A DNA stretch of 64,000 bases from NCBI RefSeq assembly GCF_000321225.1, contig NW_004451007.1:216296-280295 (forward strand), in the 5' to 3' direction. This stretch comes from Odobenus rosmarus divergens (Eukaryota; Chordata; Mammalia; Carnivora; Odobenidae). Made by a program: the position numbers and the translations under genes. The notes under the pieces were generated by a model, which did not search any database, was not told the origin of the DNA, and saw only the letters and a list, made by a program, of their open reading frames with translations. This document shows, one piece after another, positions 10,618-23,025 of this stretch. How positions within the stretch are numbered: the stretch's first letter is position 1; every line of letters begins with the position of its first letter.

Positions 10618-12390
10618 CTTTAAAACAGCTCTTGACACTGTAAACCAAGTAGTCCAGGTCATGCAACTGAGCGAATAATGCAAATATTCACCACACTAAC
10701 ATGAAATCAGGTGCTGCAACTATAAAAACTTTTCAAATTTTAATGTACAACATTAAGAAAAATGGAACAAAACAACACAAGTTGTGAAACGCATCTCTCA
10801 TTAAAGTCTAACAATCTCCCGGGTTGTAAAAACTATATTATATTATGTAAAAAAAAATAAGCAGTACTTTAGAAAGCCGCAATTAAATGTTAGATCTGAG
10901 TAGTGCCGCACAGCCCTAAGTTATTTGTATGGTGATTTTTAAAAAATAAAAGCATACGGCTTTGTAAAATTCTATTTCTTTCTTTTAAAAGTACTTGGGA
11001 AAAAAAACACACACACACACACCCCAGAATTATTACAGGGGCAAGAGCAACGTCTGTATTACTTTTCTTGTATTTTGAATCTGAGTCATTTTCCTGAAGA
11101 TCTCACTACTATAACATAGTTATTATTTGGTGTTTTTTTTTTTTTTTTAAGCAAAGTAGGCAAGAGAGTCAACAGCCAACAACCACGAAGGAAGTCCATT
11201 GACTGAGGGTAGAAGAATACCCTATTGTGTGGGAGGGATGGGAGGGAGGCAGTCTTTCTCTTCTGGAGCAAAGAAAAATGGGGCAAGCCAGCAAGTTATT
11301 TATGGTGGTACACACACCCACAACCAGAGCAGATCTCCCTCACCCATTGTATTGAGCCCGAAAGCATCATTAACACATCCTAATAAAAACTTTTCACAGG
11401 GGCTCCTTTCTCATCTACATGCAAAACTAAATGTCAGCAGGAGGCCTAGAGCATCAGGAAGCCATAAAGTGAAGCTTGAACTCAGTAATGATCTGCAGCA
11501 GGATATCTCCTGAGACAAATAGACTTGACTAGGACAGATCTGATAGCATAACAGTGTATATGTAAAACTTCACACCATTTAAGCTACACATCCCTGGGAT
11601 TTGTAGACAAAAGTATCCTCTTTCATGCTTCAAAAAGCATTAACTGGCTTTTCTACATTTTCTTCCTAAAGGAGCTTCTGATGATTATTGGTAACCCATC
11701 TATACTCTGCAAGCTTCAAAAATCACTTGCAGCACAGTATACTGCATATAACCAGCCCCAATTTATTCTATCATTAAGATCGACTTAGGCAAAGGAAAAA
11801 GTAATATAATATTTATTGCCTGCCTGAGAGACGTTAACGGCCAAAACAACTTAAAATATATGCTGTCCTTCCATTTATTTCTCCAGACATGTCTGGATGA
11901 GAAACATCTGGAGATTTCTTAAAACTATGAATTCCTCAAAGGGGCGGGTGGGGCAGAGGCAGATTTTCTCCCTCCTGTGTCAAAAGGATCCTCATGTCTG
12001 AAGATGGTATTTGTATGGAAGCAATTCCTGGGGATTTGAACAGTTTCTCTCATCCTTGTTCTTTCACTGGCTTCCTAAACTAGTAATTTCTCCATGAAGC
12101 ACTAGCCACAGCATGTGAGGATATACCAGAGTGTGATAGGAGGGAAACAGAAGGGTGCCAGTATAAGAAAAGGGAGGAAGGCAGGAAGGGAGGGAGGGAT
12201 GGAGGGAGGGAGGAAGGAAAACACATAAACAAGGGATGAATGTAACTATTCACCTCCTCCAGTTCTGAGGTGGTCTGAAGAAAAAGAACAAATAAATGAA
12301 TGTGCTGAGCAAACAAACCAGAGTATTCAGAAAAACGTGGAGCCCTATTTAACAAAGGTACAAAATATAAATTAAAGCGAGTATTTACTT
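10618..12390. other. Unique non-coding DNA with simple repeats
   Basis: Single-copy sequence with a short (AC)n run at about 11007-11022, a T-run near 11134-11149 and the purine tract listed separately at 12168-12221. Frames at 11199-11513 and 12080-12355 are low complexity or unsupported. No gene recognised. Confidence 0.55.
12168..12221. repeat. Imperfect (GGAA/GGGA)n purine tract
   Basis: About 54 bases of almost pure purine (gggaggaaggcaggaaggg and so on). It encodes the serine/proline-rich look of a spurious reverse frame. Such tracts are length-variable. Confidence 0.9.
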
Positions 12391-12590
12391 GGGGCGCCTG
12401 GGTGGCTCAGTCTTTAAGCGTCTGCCTTCGGCTCCGGTCATGATCCTAGGGTCCTGGGATCGAGCCCCGCATTGGGCTCCCTGCTCCTTGGGAGCTTGCT
12501 TCTCCCCCTCCCACTCCCCCAGCTTGTGTTCCCTCTCTCACTGTGTCTCTCTCTCTGTCAGATAAATAAATAAAATCTTTTTTAAAAAAA
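12391..12590 (+). repeat. CanSINE, full length
   Basis: Forward SINE with 'gtctttaagcgtctgccttc' and 'ctgctccttgggag'. Target-site duplication aagYgagtatttactt (16 bp, one mismatch) at 12375-12390 and 12589-12604, overlapping the end of the A-run. Confidence 0.95.
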
Positions 12591-12604
12591 GTGAGTATTT
12601 ACTT

Positions 12605-15149
12605 AAAATGAGAACATAAATTGCCAAAATTACTGGAGCCTTGAGATATTTGGGTCTCTTTCTTCTGAGATCTCTTCAGGCAATTTACCAGAACTGTTTC
12701 CAGATTACAAGCTGGTCTCTCATTCCCTCCCAGGACGCTCTGAAATACCCCCCAGAAAGGCCAGCACTCAGTGCCTAAAAGTGAAGGGTCTTACACTTTC
12801 AGCTTCTTGAGCTTCTTGATAAACCTGCCTTTGCTCTCTCCTACTCCCTCAGCTTGTCTTCTCCAAGAACCATTAATGTTCAGGTCCCTTCCTTCCCAGC
12901 AGCTGTTCACCATAACATTGCTCATACCCAGGAATGTCACAGACGAAGATGTACCACAATTCGGGTGCTATGCTCAGTGGCTACTAAAAAACTATAAATT
13001 GCAGTGACTACACAGTTTGTAGCTCACTTCAGCAGCCCTCAGTACCGCTTATAAAGGGAGCTCTTGGGAGCTGAGCCAGAAACTCAATCATCAAGGGGTT
13101 TATCTCCTGTTGACACTTCATTGTTCAGAGAGATGACAAGATCTAAGCCAAGATCTTAAGCCAGGGTCCCAGTTCTATTAGGCTTCACAGCTAATTATCT
13201 ATACAACGTAGCATCCGTGTACCAGGAGGCAGGATACTAAGAAGTATCCAAAACAACATTTTCATTATGCAAGATGTCTTACCAGAAAAAGGCACCTGAG
13301 TTATAGGGTAAGGAGAATCCATTCTAGAGCAAATGTAGTAAAGGAATCTCTTGAAAGGACTGCTGTTTTCAAAACTACAAATGCCTCTATCTCCTTATAT
13401 GGAAAAGGGATTACTGTTCTACATTCTCAGACACTGGCTCAAGTGCTAAGAATATGCTGTGACAGTGATAAACCAATCATTGTCAACCTCTAAGGAAATC
13501 CATGGTCACTTGCTGTAGAATTGGTTCTTTGTTTGCCCCCGGTGCTGACATTATAAGAAATATTACATCAACCTCTTACTTCTCCAATGCTGTGGTCATC
13601 ACCACCATTATCATCATCCTGCCTACTTCATCATCATCGTCATCATCATAATTCTCCAATACAAAATTCTGTAGATGACTATAAGCAAGAGTAGACCCCT
13701 ACAGACCCTACCCTGGGTGATGAAATAATTAGTAACTCAGAAAAGCAGGACAACCACCACTATCTATTTCTTTGGTGATACCAGACTTAAATGTTAGGGG
13801 TTTGAAGAAGATCACAAAATTAAATTTCACACTCCCTAGGTTCTTTTGATTATTCACTCAGAGAGGTACCCAATCTGACCAAAAAAAAAGGCATCCTGGG
13901 GCTTTCTAGTTAAAAGTGGGGGTAGAGTGTGATAGGGCTCAAGCTATAATCCCCCCCCATCTTGTTCATCAAATATTTGAGAGCCTCTTATGTTTCAGGA
14001 TTTGGATGTCAATTTATGCCACAACTCTCTTCGATAACCACGTGAAAAGTACTTAGTCACTGCCTTTAAAACAATTATTCTTAAATTCAAAATGTTTATC
14101 TAAAAAAATTATAACTCAACTGGTTTGAACTGGATGGCACATTTGAATGGCACACAGGAAAAAGAAGACTTAGCCCCGGCATACACTTACTAAATATAAA
14201 ATAATTTTATCTTCAAAATTAACTACAGATGAACTTCATAAATGCAGATATTTCATAAAGAGAAATACAGGTTTTATATTATTAAAGTAAAACTAGGGTT
14301 TCTAATCAGACTATTTTTGGATTTTTAAGGTTGTCACCCTTACAGCAGGGAGTTCGAACAAAGGCTCTTATGTTTAATGCATCAACAATTTTTAGAATAA
14401 TTTTTGATAGCAAGGCATGGAATTGTATTGACAACCCCCTCCTCCAAATAGACCCCTTCACTTTTCAAAGGCAAAACTCTCCTTTTCTTACTGCCTATCA
14501 AACAGACAAGCATGTAATTAAAACCATTTTACTAATTCTCTTCTTAGTTTAGGTGCCACTGAAATGCTGGTACTACTCCACTGTTTGAATAATGATTTCT
14601 ATTATAGTCAAGTTGAATTTCAATTGTACAAAGGATAAGTTTTACTACTGGATCAGATGGTTAAAAAAATTTTAATCTGTAAGTTACACAAATGTTTATT
14701 GTCAGAATATGAAATCCACAATACGAGCACATTTACCATTCAGAAGAAGACTCCATTCTTGCAAGATTTATATATATGCTCCTCCAATAGGAAAGAACTG
14801 GCAAACCCCACACAATATAAAAACCTAAAGTAAATTTCAAGTAACATTGAAATAAAAGCCCTAAAACAAGAACTTTGTAGAAATTTAGTTTTCTACTTGG
14901 ATCTTTCTCCTCATAAGCAAACAAACCTATGAAAACAAAACTTCATAAACTGGAGAGGAAAACAAATTCTATGAATGAACTAACAAATAAATCACACAGA
15001 TTTATATACTTCCTGGTAATGGTAATATTCAGACACTTGTTTTAAAAATTCACAGAATCTAAAAGCAAGTATTTGCAAACTCATATTGATTATGCAATGT
15101 ATATCTTTGTGTTTTTGGTTTTGTCTTGGTTTTTCTTTATTTTTAGTGA
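12605..15149. other. Unique non-coding DNA
   Basis: Single-copy sequence. It holds a CAT-rich stretch at 13598-13651 and a short motif at about 13955-14000 that resembles an ancient mammal-wide repeat ('catcaaatatttgagagcc'). No exon recognised. Confidence 0.55.
13598..13651. repeat. (CAT)n-rich imperfect microsatellite
   Basis: Interrupted trinucleotide array: catcaccaccattatcatc and tcatcatcatcgtcatcat blocks. Similar in composition to the larger tract at 22874-23025. Confidence 0.88.
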
Positions 15150-15630
15150 CACTGACTATTTTAACTCATTTATTGAAGTGTAATTCTCATATTATACAAT
15201 TCACCCATTTAAAGTATACAAGTTAATGGCTTTTAGTATATCCATAGAGTTGTACATCCATTACTACAATCAATGTTAGAACATTTTTATTACCCAGAAA
15301 GAAACCCCATACCTCTTAGTTATCACCTTTGTTACCACCCCCATCCCAACTCCCTACCACCCAACCCCAGGCATCCACTGATCTACTTCCTATGTCTAGA
15401 GATAGACCTATTCCGGACATTACATATAAGTGGAATCATACAATATGTGGTCCTTTGTAACTGGATTCTTTCACTTCAGCATAACATTTTTAAGGTTCAT
15501 CCATGTTGTAGCCATGTATCAGTACTTCATTTTTTTATGGCTGAATAATATTATATTAAATGGGTATACCACATTTTATGTATCCATTTGTCTAGTAGAT
15601 GGACGTTTGGGTTACTTCATGAGCAAGACC
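15150..15630 (+). mobile_element. L1M-type LINE 3' fragment
   Basis: Diagnostic L1M 3' phrases in order: 'tttattgaagtgtaattc', 'acaattcacccatttaaagt', 'gtacatccattactacaatc', 'cattacatataagtggaatc', 'ttcactTcagcataac', 'catccatgttgtagccatgt', 'ttatggctgaataatatt', 'ccatttgtctagtagatgga'. It is non-coding; the 91- and 78-codon frames here are shadows of this repeat. Confidence 0.85.
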
Positions 15631-17148
15631 CACCACCTTACATCATTTTTCTCATTTATGAAATGAATTCTCTAGTTAAAGTGAAATAAAAGTTACTTCT
15701 GAGTTTCAAGTTTTAGGGATCTGGAAACTGATGCTCATAATACATTGCAAAGAATTATCAAAATAAAGCTGAATAAAACCAAAAATGTAGTATAATGACA
15801 GTAGTCTAAAGCTATTCCATAGGAAGAGAGGGTAATACATGTCCTGATTCACCTGTTCTTCTCTTTCCCTCCAATCTCAGCCAAGGATTGCATTGATTAA
15901 ATTCACCTAGAAACAGAGGGCAAAGAGTCCACTGATATAGTCATAGAGGTAAGCCTCCTGGGGCCGAGAGTAGATCTTGAGGGGCAAAGAGAAGATATCT
16001 GGTCTCCAAGCACTACAAACAGCATTTCAAATTTTGACAGTTAAACGTAGAAGAAGGAATAAAAATACCAGAGTTGCTAGCTATAAGGTCTCAACATTAC
16101 TGGCATACATAATGGTTATTTATGAATACAAAGAATGTTCGAGAGACTCCAACCCATAAGGAGTCAGCATGTATTTCTGAAGTTCCAAGGGAGCGAAATT
16201 AACAAATGCACACCTCCAAACACTCACAATGCCACTACCAAGACCATTTTGAACATTCTGATAAGACACTTGGAAAAATGTTCCTGACCGGTACAAAACT
16301 TTCCAACAAATTAAAAATAAGCTGAATTTACTCATCCAGCAGATAATGCAGATACTTGGTATTTAAAAATAGAAAAAGTGTTAACAGCATGACCAAAATA
16401 GCTTCATCAGGTCTTGAGGCAAGGTTATGACACCTAAGGTCCATACATGAAGATAATAATGTTAGCTACTATTAATCAGTACTAGCAGCTTTAAGACTAA
16501 ACTTCATCTCAAAAAGGCTGACAAGAAATGCCCTCTAGCTAAAGAAGAGCTGCTGAACCAAGAACTATCTCATCAAGGTGAGCTAGATCCCATACTATTC
16601 CATTAACTAGAGACTAATTTGCCACAACCCCATAGGTGCTATGCTGGTGAAAAGCTCTTCAGGCTGAGATCTATTTAATAACATAAAACATTTTACTTAA
16701 ACAAGAAAAGGACAAGTCATTCCCTACCATGTAATAAACCGTCTTTATTCTTTTTCTCTTTTGCTATTTTTGGAGACTAGAAAGACACAGCATTGTCACA
16801 TGTATATAAGGGGCATATTCCTGGTGTCCCTTAATTCCAAGACGAAGCTTGACAAACGATTGAGGATATTTCTATTTACCATTATGAAGTGGAGCCATCA
16901 TGAAAATTCGTTCAGTTCAACCACTTTGAAACTGTAGTAACCTTGACACTTTTTTTTTTTAATTTGGGAGAATGCACATTACTTCAGATGCACAGAGTTT
17001 TATATATATCTTTATAGTAGAGTATTTGCAATTTTGGAAATTCAGTGACACTGTAGTGCTAACTTTTGCTTGTTTTGTTAATCTAGAATCTTCAAAAATT
17101 TTTTGAGGCAACAATCTGAAAAGGTCTCTATGATAACTCTTTAAGTGG
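15631..17148. other. Unique non-coding DNA
   Basis: Single-copy AT-rich sequence without recognisable gene or repeat; a T-run at about 16950-16959. Nothing further can be supported. Confidence 0.55.
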
Positions 17149-17170
17149 AAAAAAAATCAATTTTATTCGG

Positions 17171-17360
17171 GGGGCACCTGGGTGGCTCAGTCGTTAAGCG
17201 TCTGCCTTCGGCTCAGGTCATGATCCTGGGGTCCTGGGATTGAGCCCCGCATCGGGCTCATGGCTCAGCGGGGAGTCTGCTTTCTCCCTCTCCCACTCCC
17301 CCTGCTTGTGTTCCTGCTCTCTCTCTCTCTCTGTCAAATAAATAAAATCTTTAAAAAAAA
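17171..17360 (+). repeat. CanSINE, full length, young-looking
   Basis: Forward SINE with intact head and 'cactccccctgcttgtg'. Perfect flanking repeat of 22 bp, an A-run plus tcaattttattcgg, at 17149-17170 and 17353-17374; the downstream A-run also serves as the SINE tail. This is the longest target duplication in the window. Confidence 0.95.
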
Positions 17361-17374
17361 TCAATTTTATTCGG

Positions 17375-18257
17375 AACCTCCAATAACACTCCCATGCAAT
17401 GGACACTGAATTTCATTCTTCCCAAAGGAACTACCTGCCTCATTTTATACTCTTTCTATAATAGTAATCCCATTTTTTTTGTTCCAAGTTTCAAATGTCC
17501 AAAACCAAGAGACTCAGTGACAACCAAGTCACTTCAATGCTACTTTCCAGGGTACCTCAGCCTCTTTCAGGCGATTACTTTAAGCTCTCCTCCTTGAGAC
17601 CTTAAGAATAAAAGACAACCTTTGAAATCTTACCAGTAGATGATCAGTACCCTGTCTCTGGGCTCTCACAGGCTTATTTGATGCCTGTTGTTATAGCACA
17701 CACAGAAGGAATTAGCTGCCCTATCAGAATATGAGACACAGGAAGGCATCAACCGTGTTTTATGTGGGCATGGAGTCACCACCAAAATGAGCCTGAGCTG
17801 ACCCTTCAACTCATCTGGACACATCTTGGGAACGAGTTGCTTAAACCTTGACCCCCTCCTCGAACAAACCCCAAGGTTCCATTTCCCAGAGAATGCTATA
17901 AAAAATGTGATGGAAGCAGCTTCCCAACAGAGAATAATGCAGAAAAGTGAAGGTCTACCTATAGCCTTCCAGTGCATCAACAGTCACAATTAGCCCAGTA
18001 GGCAGGGGTGGGTCAGGAGATTAGGACCCAATCTGCATAGGATCAGATATTGGGGGGAAATCAAGGTGTGATATGGGGACGTGGCTTTGAAGCAGGCAGG
18101 AGTTCTGGAGGCCAAGAAAATTTATGCTAAACGTACATACAAATACATAAAACCTTCTCTATATAAGGCATCTTGCCAGGAGTAAAGTTTGCACAGGAAG
18201 TATAGTATTTGCAGCTATTGTTCTGCCCCCTCAACTACAACTACCACCTTTATAATT
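17375..18257. other. Unique non-coding DNA
   Basis: Single-copy sequence. A 104-codon reverse frame at 17666-17980 has no domain resemblance and no splice context. No element recognised. Confidence 0.5.
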
Positions 18258-18450
18258 TATAAAGTGCTTTCATAGTTATTATCTTATTTGAGTCATCTTA
18301 CAACTGAATGAGGTAGGTATAATTACCCTATTTAATTTCTAAGGCTAGGAAAAGTGAGTAAAACCTGTTAAGGTCCTTTGTGGGGTGGAGCAGAGGTGGG
18401 ATTTGCTCTGGGTTTTCTCCTGACTACGAGCCAGGGGCTCATTCCATCAG
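18258..18450 (-). repeat. MIR SINE, reverse orientation
   Basis: Ancient SINE fossil: 'aaagtgctttcatagttatt', 'atcttatttgagtcatctta', 'atgaggtaggtataatta', followed by a degraded tRNA-related part ending 'ctacgagccaggggctc'. Confidence 0.65.
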
Positions 18451-18635
18451 GCAGCAGGACAACTACCATCAGCCAGCCCAGAAGGAAGCCCGGGACAGAA
18501 CGCAGAGAGCCAAGTGTTGAGTCAATGCATTGGAGAAGAGAGCACTACTCATTTAGCCTCCATTCCTCACTGGATCAGACCAGGTTGCAAAATAAGAACT
18601 GCTTGACTTGCTCTGGTGCACAAAGGAACCTTCTA

Positions 18636-18770
18636 GAACACCTACTGTGCATAGAGCAGTGAGCACACAGTAAGCCTCGTCCCAGCTAACAAAGAGCTCA
18701 GGGCCTAACTGGAGACAACAAAGTGTAAACAAGTAATTAAATGTCATAGGATAAATGTTTTAGGAGAGAC
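18636..18770. repeat. Ancient mammal-wide repeat fragment (L2-like tail type)
   Basis: Reads like the common mammalian fossil 'cacctactgtg...gagcagtgag...caaagagctcagggcctaac...aacaagtaattaaatgtcatag'. The pattern is familiar from L2/MIR-era repeats but I cannot assign it to one family without a search. Confidence 0.45.
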
Positions 18771-18780
18771 AGCAAAGGTA

Positions 18781-20060
18781 GGGAGGCGAAATATCAGGAA
18801 ATGGTAAAAAGCATACCACATCGCTAATCACGAGCAATCCATTAGTGGTAGGATTTGGATTAAATTACAACTAGATTTTACTTATTTATTATTCATGAGA
18901 CATTCTGTTTTTCAATTTTTTTTTCTCCTCCACATTAGCCCACCCATTTTAAAGCCTCAAGCATTAATTTGATTTCCCGCCAATAATTTGAAGATAATGA
19001 TTTGTGTCTTGGTTCTGTCTGCATGGATCTTCCTCTGATAATTTGGAGAGAAAATGATGTGTATCTCCCCTCTTTTCAGACAGTGGCCTTAGGGATTTTA
19101 TTCATCGTGGGGGCAGGGCCTCAGCTTTTCTGACAGATTCAGGAAACAGGAAGACAGAAATCCAAAACTGAACAAATCTGTCAGACTCATTTTCTTGCAG
19201 GGTTTTCTGCCAGTTTTTGGGCTCTCTCTCTCTCCTTCCCTCCCTCTCCCTCCCCCCCTCTTTTACTTCTTTTAAGTAAGAGGAAGAAATTGGGAAAGTA
19301 TGTTTCTCCTGGTTCCTAAAGGAACCAAGTAAAAATGCTAGTGAGCAAAAATGCAAGTGTGCACCAGCTGGAAGGTCACGCTGCTCCTTGGAGAACAAAG
19401 GAGGAAGGTAACAAGGGCAAGTGTGAGTGTGTGCAAGGAGCAGAGAAGCAGGCGGGAGGGACATCTGTCCATAACCATCACTCCATCACCAGGCCTCCAC
19501 AACAGAAACTGAGGACAGAGGCCGACCTCAGCCTTCCCAGGACTGAAGGCCTTTGACCCGCCCTCCCCTCCCCCACCTCTTATCTTCCCATTAGCTGGAA
19601 AGCAGGGAAAGAATTAAACCTTTTTTATTGCTAAATAATTAACAAAGCGCTGGCATTCTGACAAACTGGCAAGCATTTTCGTAATCAGCAACCCACCCAG
19701 GTAATTTTGTTTATAAGCTACTTAAGAGAAATCCCGTCACTTAAATATTCTAGATGAGCCTATGTACACTGTCCATTTCCTTGGAGTTGCTTGAGTAAAT
19801 GCTTTCTCCCAGCTTTGCTCCTCATTCCAGCCCACAATCTGGCTCCTTTTCACACTCAGGGACTATCCTAGTAACCCTAAGAGTGGCAATAATTGTGCCT
19901 ATGGCAGTTCCACCATCATTAGGAGAAATAATTACATTTATGAGACTTTCTTACACAGTTCCTCTTCTGAGATCCTAGAAATTCAACAGACAATAGGGAT
20001 AATGAAGTCGCTCTTGATAAGGCCACCTATGACTGCTTAATTGCTAAAGTTAATGACTGT
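18781..20060. other. Unique DNA with pyrimidine-rich tract
   Basis: Single-copy sequence including a CT-rich tract at 19222-19265 (ctctctctctccttccctcc). Reverse and forward frames of 120 and 73 codons overlap this tract and are low complexity. The segment 19600-19760 has several CpG and homeodomain-like TAATT motifs in repeat-free sequence (see findings). Confidence 0.5.
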
Positions 20061-20076
20061 AGAGTGCTTGTCTCTT

Positions 20077-20300
20077 TTATTTTAAAGATTAATTTATTTG
20101 AGAGAGAGAGAGAGAGAGAGAGTGCGTGAGCGCGTGCACGCAAGCTGGGGAAGGGGGCAGAGGGAGAGGGAGAGAAATCTTCAGGAAGACCCGTTGAGCG
20201 CAGAGCCTGACACAGGGCTGGATCCCACGACCTAGAGATCATGACCTGGGCTGAAATCAAGAGTTGGATGCTTAACCGACTGAGCCACGCAGGTGCCCCT
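20077..20300 (-). repeat. CanSINE, older subtype
   Basis: Reverse-oriented SINE with 'atcaagagttggatgcttaa' and a (GA)n run at about 20099-20121. Imperfect target duplication agagtgcttg(t)ctctt at 20061-20076 and agagtgcttctctt at 20303-20316, one base deleted in one arm. Belongs with 5538 and 34459. Confidence 0.92.
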
Positions 20301-20316
20301 GAAGAGTGCTTCTCTT

Positions 20317-21450
20317 GAAAGAAACAGCATTTGACACCCAGCCCGCAACCTGCCTGTGCTTCTTAATTGTCCCTCTGACCCACCACTTCCACCAGGCCAC
20401 CGGGTCTGGGACTCTGTCCCTCTAGTTAAGCACTGGATTCCTCTAGGACTTAGCAAGTCACTAATAAAGAGTTCCAAGTAATAAAACAGACTAGAGGGTC
20501 ATATCCAAATGATAGGGACCAAATACAAAACCAACCAACAGATTTCCATGAAACATTTACATGTAACACAGGGAGACTTTCTGAGCTTTATGATATATTT
20601 ACTATCACAATGTATTATTCTCCAAACAGAAGTAATCGAAAGACCTTAAATAATTGTGCCCAAGGCAATAATTTCTGCTCTATGCAAAGTAATACTTGAA
20701 CACATCAGTGGTTATCATAAACTCAAAATAAAAATCCATCAATGTTCAAAAGCACATGAACCTTATTTGGACTTAATGGGTTACACACATGGTTCTGTGT
20801 ATATGTATCTAAGTATATACACATATGCTCCCAAAGACACACTCACCTAGAATTCCATATTTTTGTCTGGGCTATCAGTATACTAACTGTCGATAATTTA
20901 ACATAAATTATATAGAGGGTGACACAGATTGTTTTATTTTTTTTCAAAAAAATAATCATTTTATAGATGCATATAAACTAGAGGGTACTGCAAGAATATC
21001 AATGAGAATCATTACGCCTATAATTTGGACTGCATTTCCTTCAGTTCTCCAGTGTAAACAAATCTTCTTGCAAATAGCCCTATTAGTAAATGAAATATTT
21101 ACTGCATCAATAAATTTGCCACAAAATTTGCTGACCAAAAATGTTTTTTAATGTAGAGAACTTCATTTCACAAGGCATTTATTGCATATCCTTTGTCAAG
21201 GTTCACATACAATGGAGGCCTTTAAAAAGCTTAACAGGCCCATTTTCGAATGACATTTTTTTTTAAATTTTTAAAAAATCAATATAAATATAGGAGCTCT
21301 TATTTGATTGTTTTTCTTTGAAAAATATAAATCAAGCTCCTGAAACTCTAGAAAATGAAAACACTATTTTAAGTTCTGCTTTTAAAATTGTCCCTTTACA
21401 GGACCTGAAATGCTTATATCTTTTAAGGTGGGGGGATGGAATGAATTCTC
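20317..21450. other. Unique non-coding DNA
   Basis: AT-rich single-copy sequence. No gene, RNA or clear repeat. Frames of 60-81 codons are unsupported. Confidence 0.5.
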
Positions 21451-21571
21451 TTACTAAAAGGGTGACCTTGAGCCTTCTTATCTTACTAAAGGCAGATGAC
21501 AGCATCATTCTACTGAGACTGTTGTAAAGATTATAAAACATGGGAAACACTTGGCCTGTTATTTGGTGCAT
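21450..21571 (+). repeat. Probable MIR fragment
   Basis: Weak MIR-like features: 'gggtgaccttgagccttctt', 'gactgttgtaaagattataa', 'cacttggcctgttatttggtg'. It lies just upstream of a clearer MIR copy. Confidence 0.45.
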
Positions 21572-21637
21572 TGGAAGTTACATTTATACATATTTATAGA
21601 ATCAGTGAAGAAATAAAGCTTCTGGTGGGGGTAGTAT

Positions 21638-21852
21638 AGGCTCTGGAGTGGGAGCACCTGGGTGCAAAATCAGTTTGATTTTCTATCATGTGACCTTGGG
21701 AGGAATTTACTTACTATGCTCAAGGTCCAATGTCCTTACCTACAAATACAGTATAACAAGACTACCTAGCGCGTAGGGTTGCTGAGAGATTTCAATGAGA
21801 TAGTGCATAGAAAGGGCTTTGTAAAGCACCTAGACATTCATTATCTCCTATT
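21638..21852 (+). repeat. MIR SINE, forward
   Basis: Good MIR architecture: 'ggctctggagtgggagcacc', 'catgtgaccttgggaggaat', 'taccta...acagtataac', 'gcgtagggttgctgagagat', 'gggctttgtaaagcacctag'. Ancient, diverged; nearly full length. Confidence 0.75.
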
Positions 21853-22010
21853 ATTTCCATTGCATTAATTTCATTAGCATGTTGCCAGGAGGAGAAGGCA
21901 GGGAGATGTGGCCAACAAATTCTGGGAAACTACAAATTCTCTCTCCACAGGAAAATTAAGCTTTTGCTCTTATTCACATGATAATCTTTGAAGTTAACAA
22001 GAGCACGTGA

Positions 22011-22207
22011 GGGTGCCTGGGTGGCTCAGTTGGTTAAGCCACTGCCTTCGGCTCAGGCCATGATCCTCGAGTCCCAGGATTGAGTCCCGCCTCAGGCTCC
22101 CTGCTCGGCGGGGAGTCTGCTTCTCCCTCTGACCCTCCCCCCTCTCATGCTCTCTCCATCTCATTCTCTCTCTCAAATAAATAAATAAAATCTTTAAAAA
22201 AAAAGAA
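22011..22207 (+). repeat. CanSINE, full length
   Basis: Forward SINE with 'tccctctgaccctccccct' and 'ctcaaataaataaataaaat'. Target-site duplication aacaagagcaYgtga (15 bp, one mismatch) at 21996-22010 and 22208-22222. Confidence 0.95.
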
Positions 22208-22222
22208 AACAAGAGCATGTGA

Positions 22223-22873
22223 TGCCCACTTGTGTCCACATGTACAAAATGATACCAAGTAGTGATGGAAAGGTGAACTTAATATGTAGATGATTCTCTC
22301 GTCAAGCAAAGATGAAATTATACCAATACCTTCACTGTATGAAGTTTTGACATAGTTTGAATAAGGAAAGCAGTAAGAAAAGTTGGCTGTCAAAGGACAC
22401 TTGAATACATGAGAATACTGAACCCCCTAGCATTAACACAGGCATTCTTTGTATAACGATCGTTTCAACAAAACATCATCATCCAGGGCAATGAATTGAC
22501 ACTTTAATTCCAATTTTAAAGGCTTTTTAGTTTTTTTGGTGTGTGTTTACTGTTACTTTGCTTTTACAATTATATGAGATGTATGATAAGAAAGGTTTAA
22601 CGAGTTTCATATTTTGCACATTTATAACTACCAAGATACAATTTACATTTTCAATGAAAGAAGCCCTTTTATTTCTCAAGCTTAAGAAACACTGTTTTTA
22701 GGGAAAGCACTGATTCGTTCATCAGATCACTCACAAAGTTATATCCAACCATCTTTGCCAATCCTGATAGATGAAAAAGCAGAGAATTGTGAAAATTAAC
22801 TGAGTTAATGCACAAGAACTCCATGTACTTCTGTCTCTTGCCCTCAATAAAGGGATAACACTGTCATTACCAC
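22223..22873. other. Unique DNA with a possible MIR remnant
   Basis: Single-copy AT-rich sequence. About 22785-22855 ('aattgtgaaaattaactgag' to 'ccctcaataaaggg') looks like the 3' half of a MIR. No gene recognised. Confidence 0.45.
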
Positions 22874-23025
22874 ACCACCACCACCATCATCATCATCTAT
22901 AGAAGCATCTGTCATCATCATCATCACCTATACCATCTTCTATCATGTGACCATTGTCCTCCTCATCATCATCTATACCATTGTCATCACCACCACCACC
23001 ATCATCATCATCTATAGAAGCATCT
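22874..23025. repeat. CAT/CCA-rich tract with 37-bp direct repeat
   Basis: Interrupted trinucleotide array in which a perfect 37-bp unit (starts accaccaccacc, ends tatagaagcatct) occurs at 22874-22910 and again at 22989-23025, a spacing of 115 bp. Between them lie further atcatc blocks. A reverse aspartate-rich frame across the tract is a translation of the repeat, not a gene. Confidence 0.92.
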
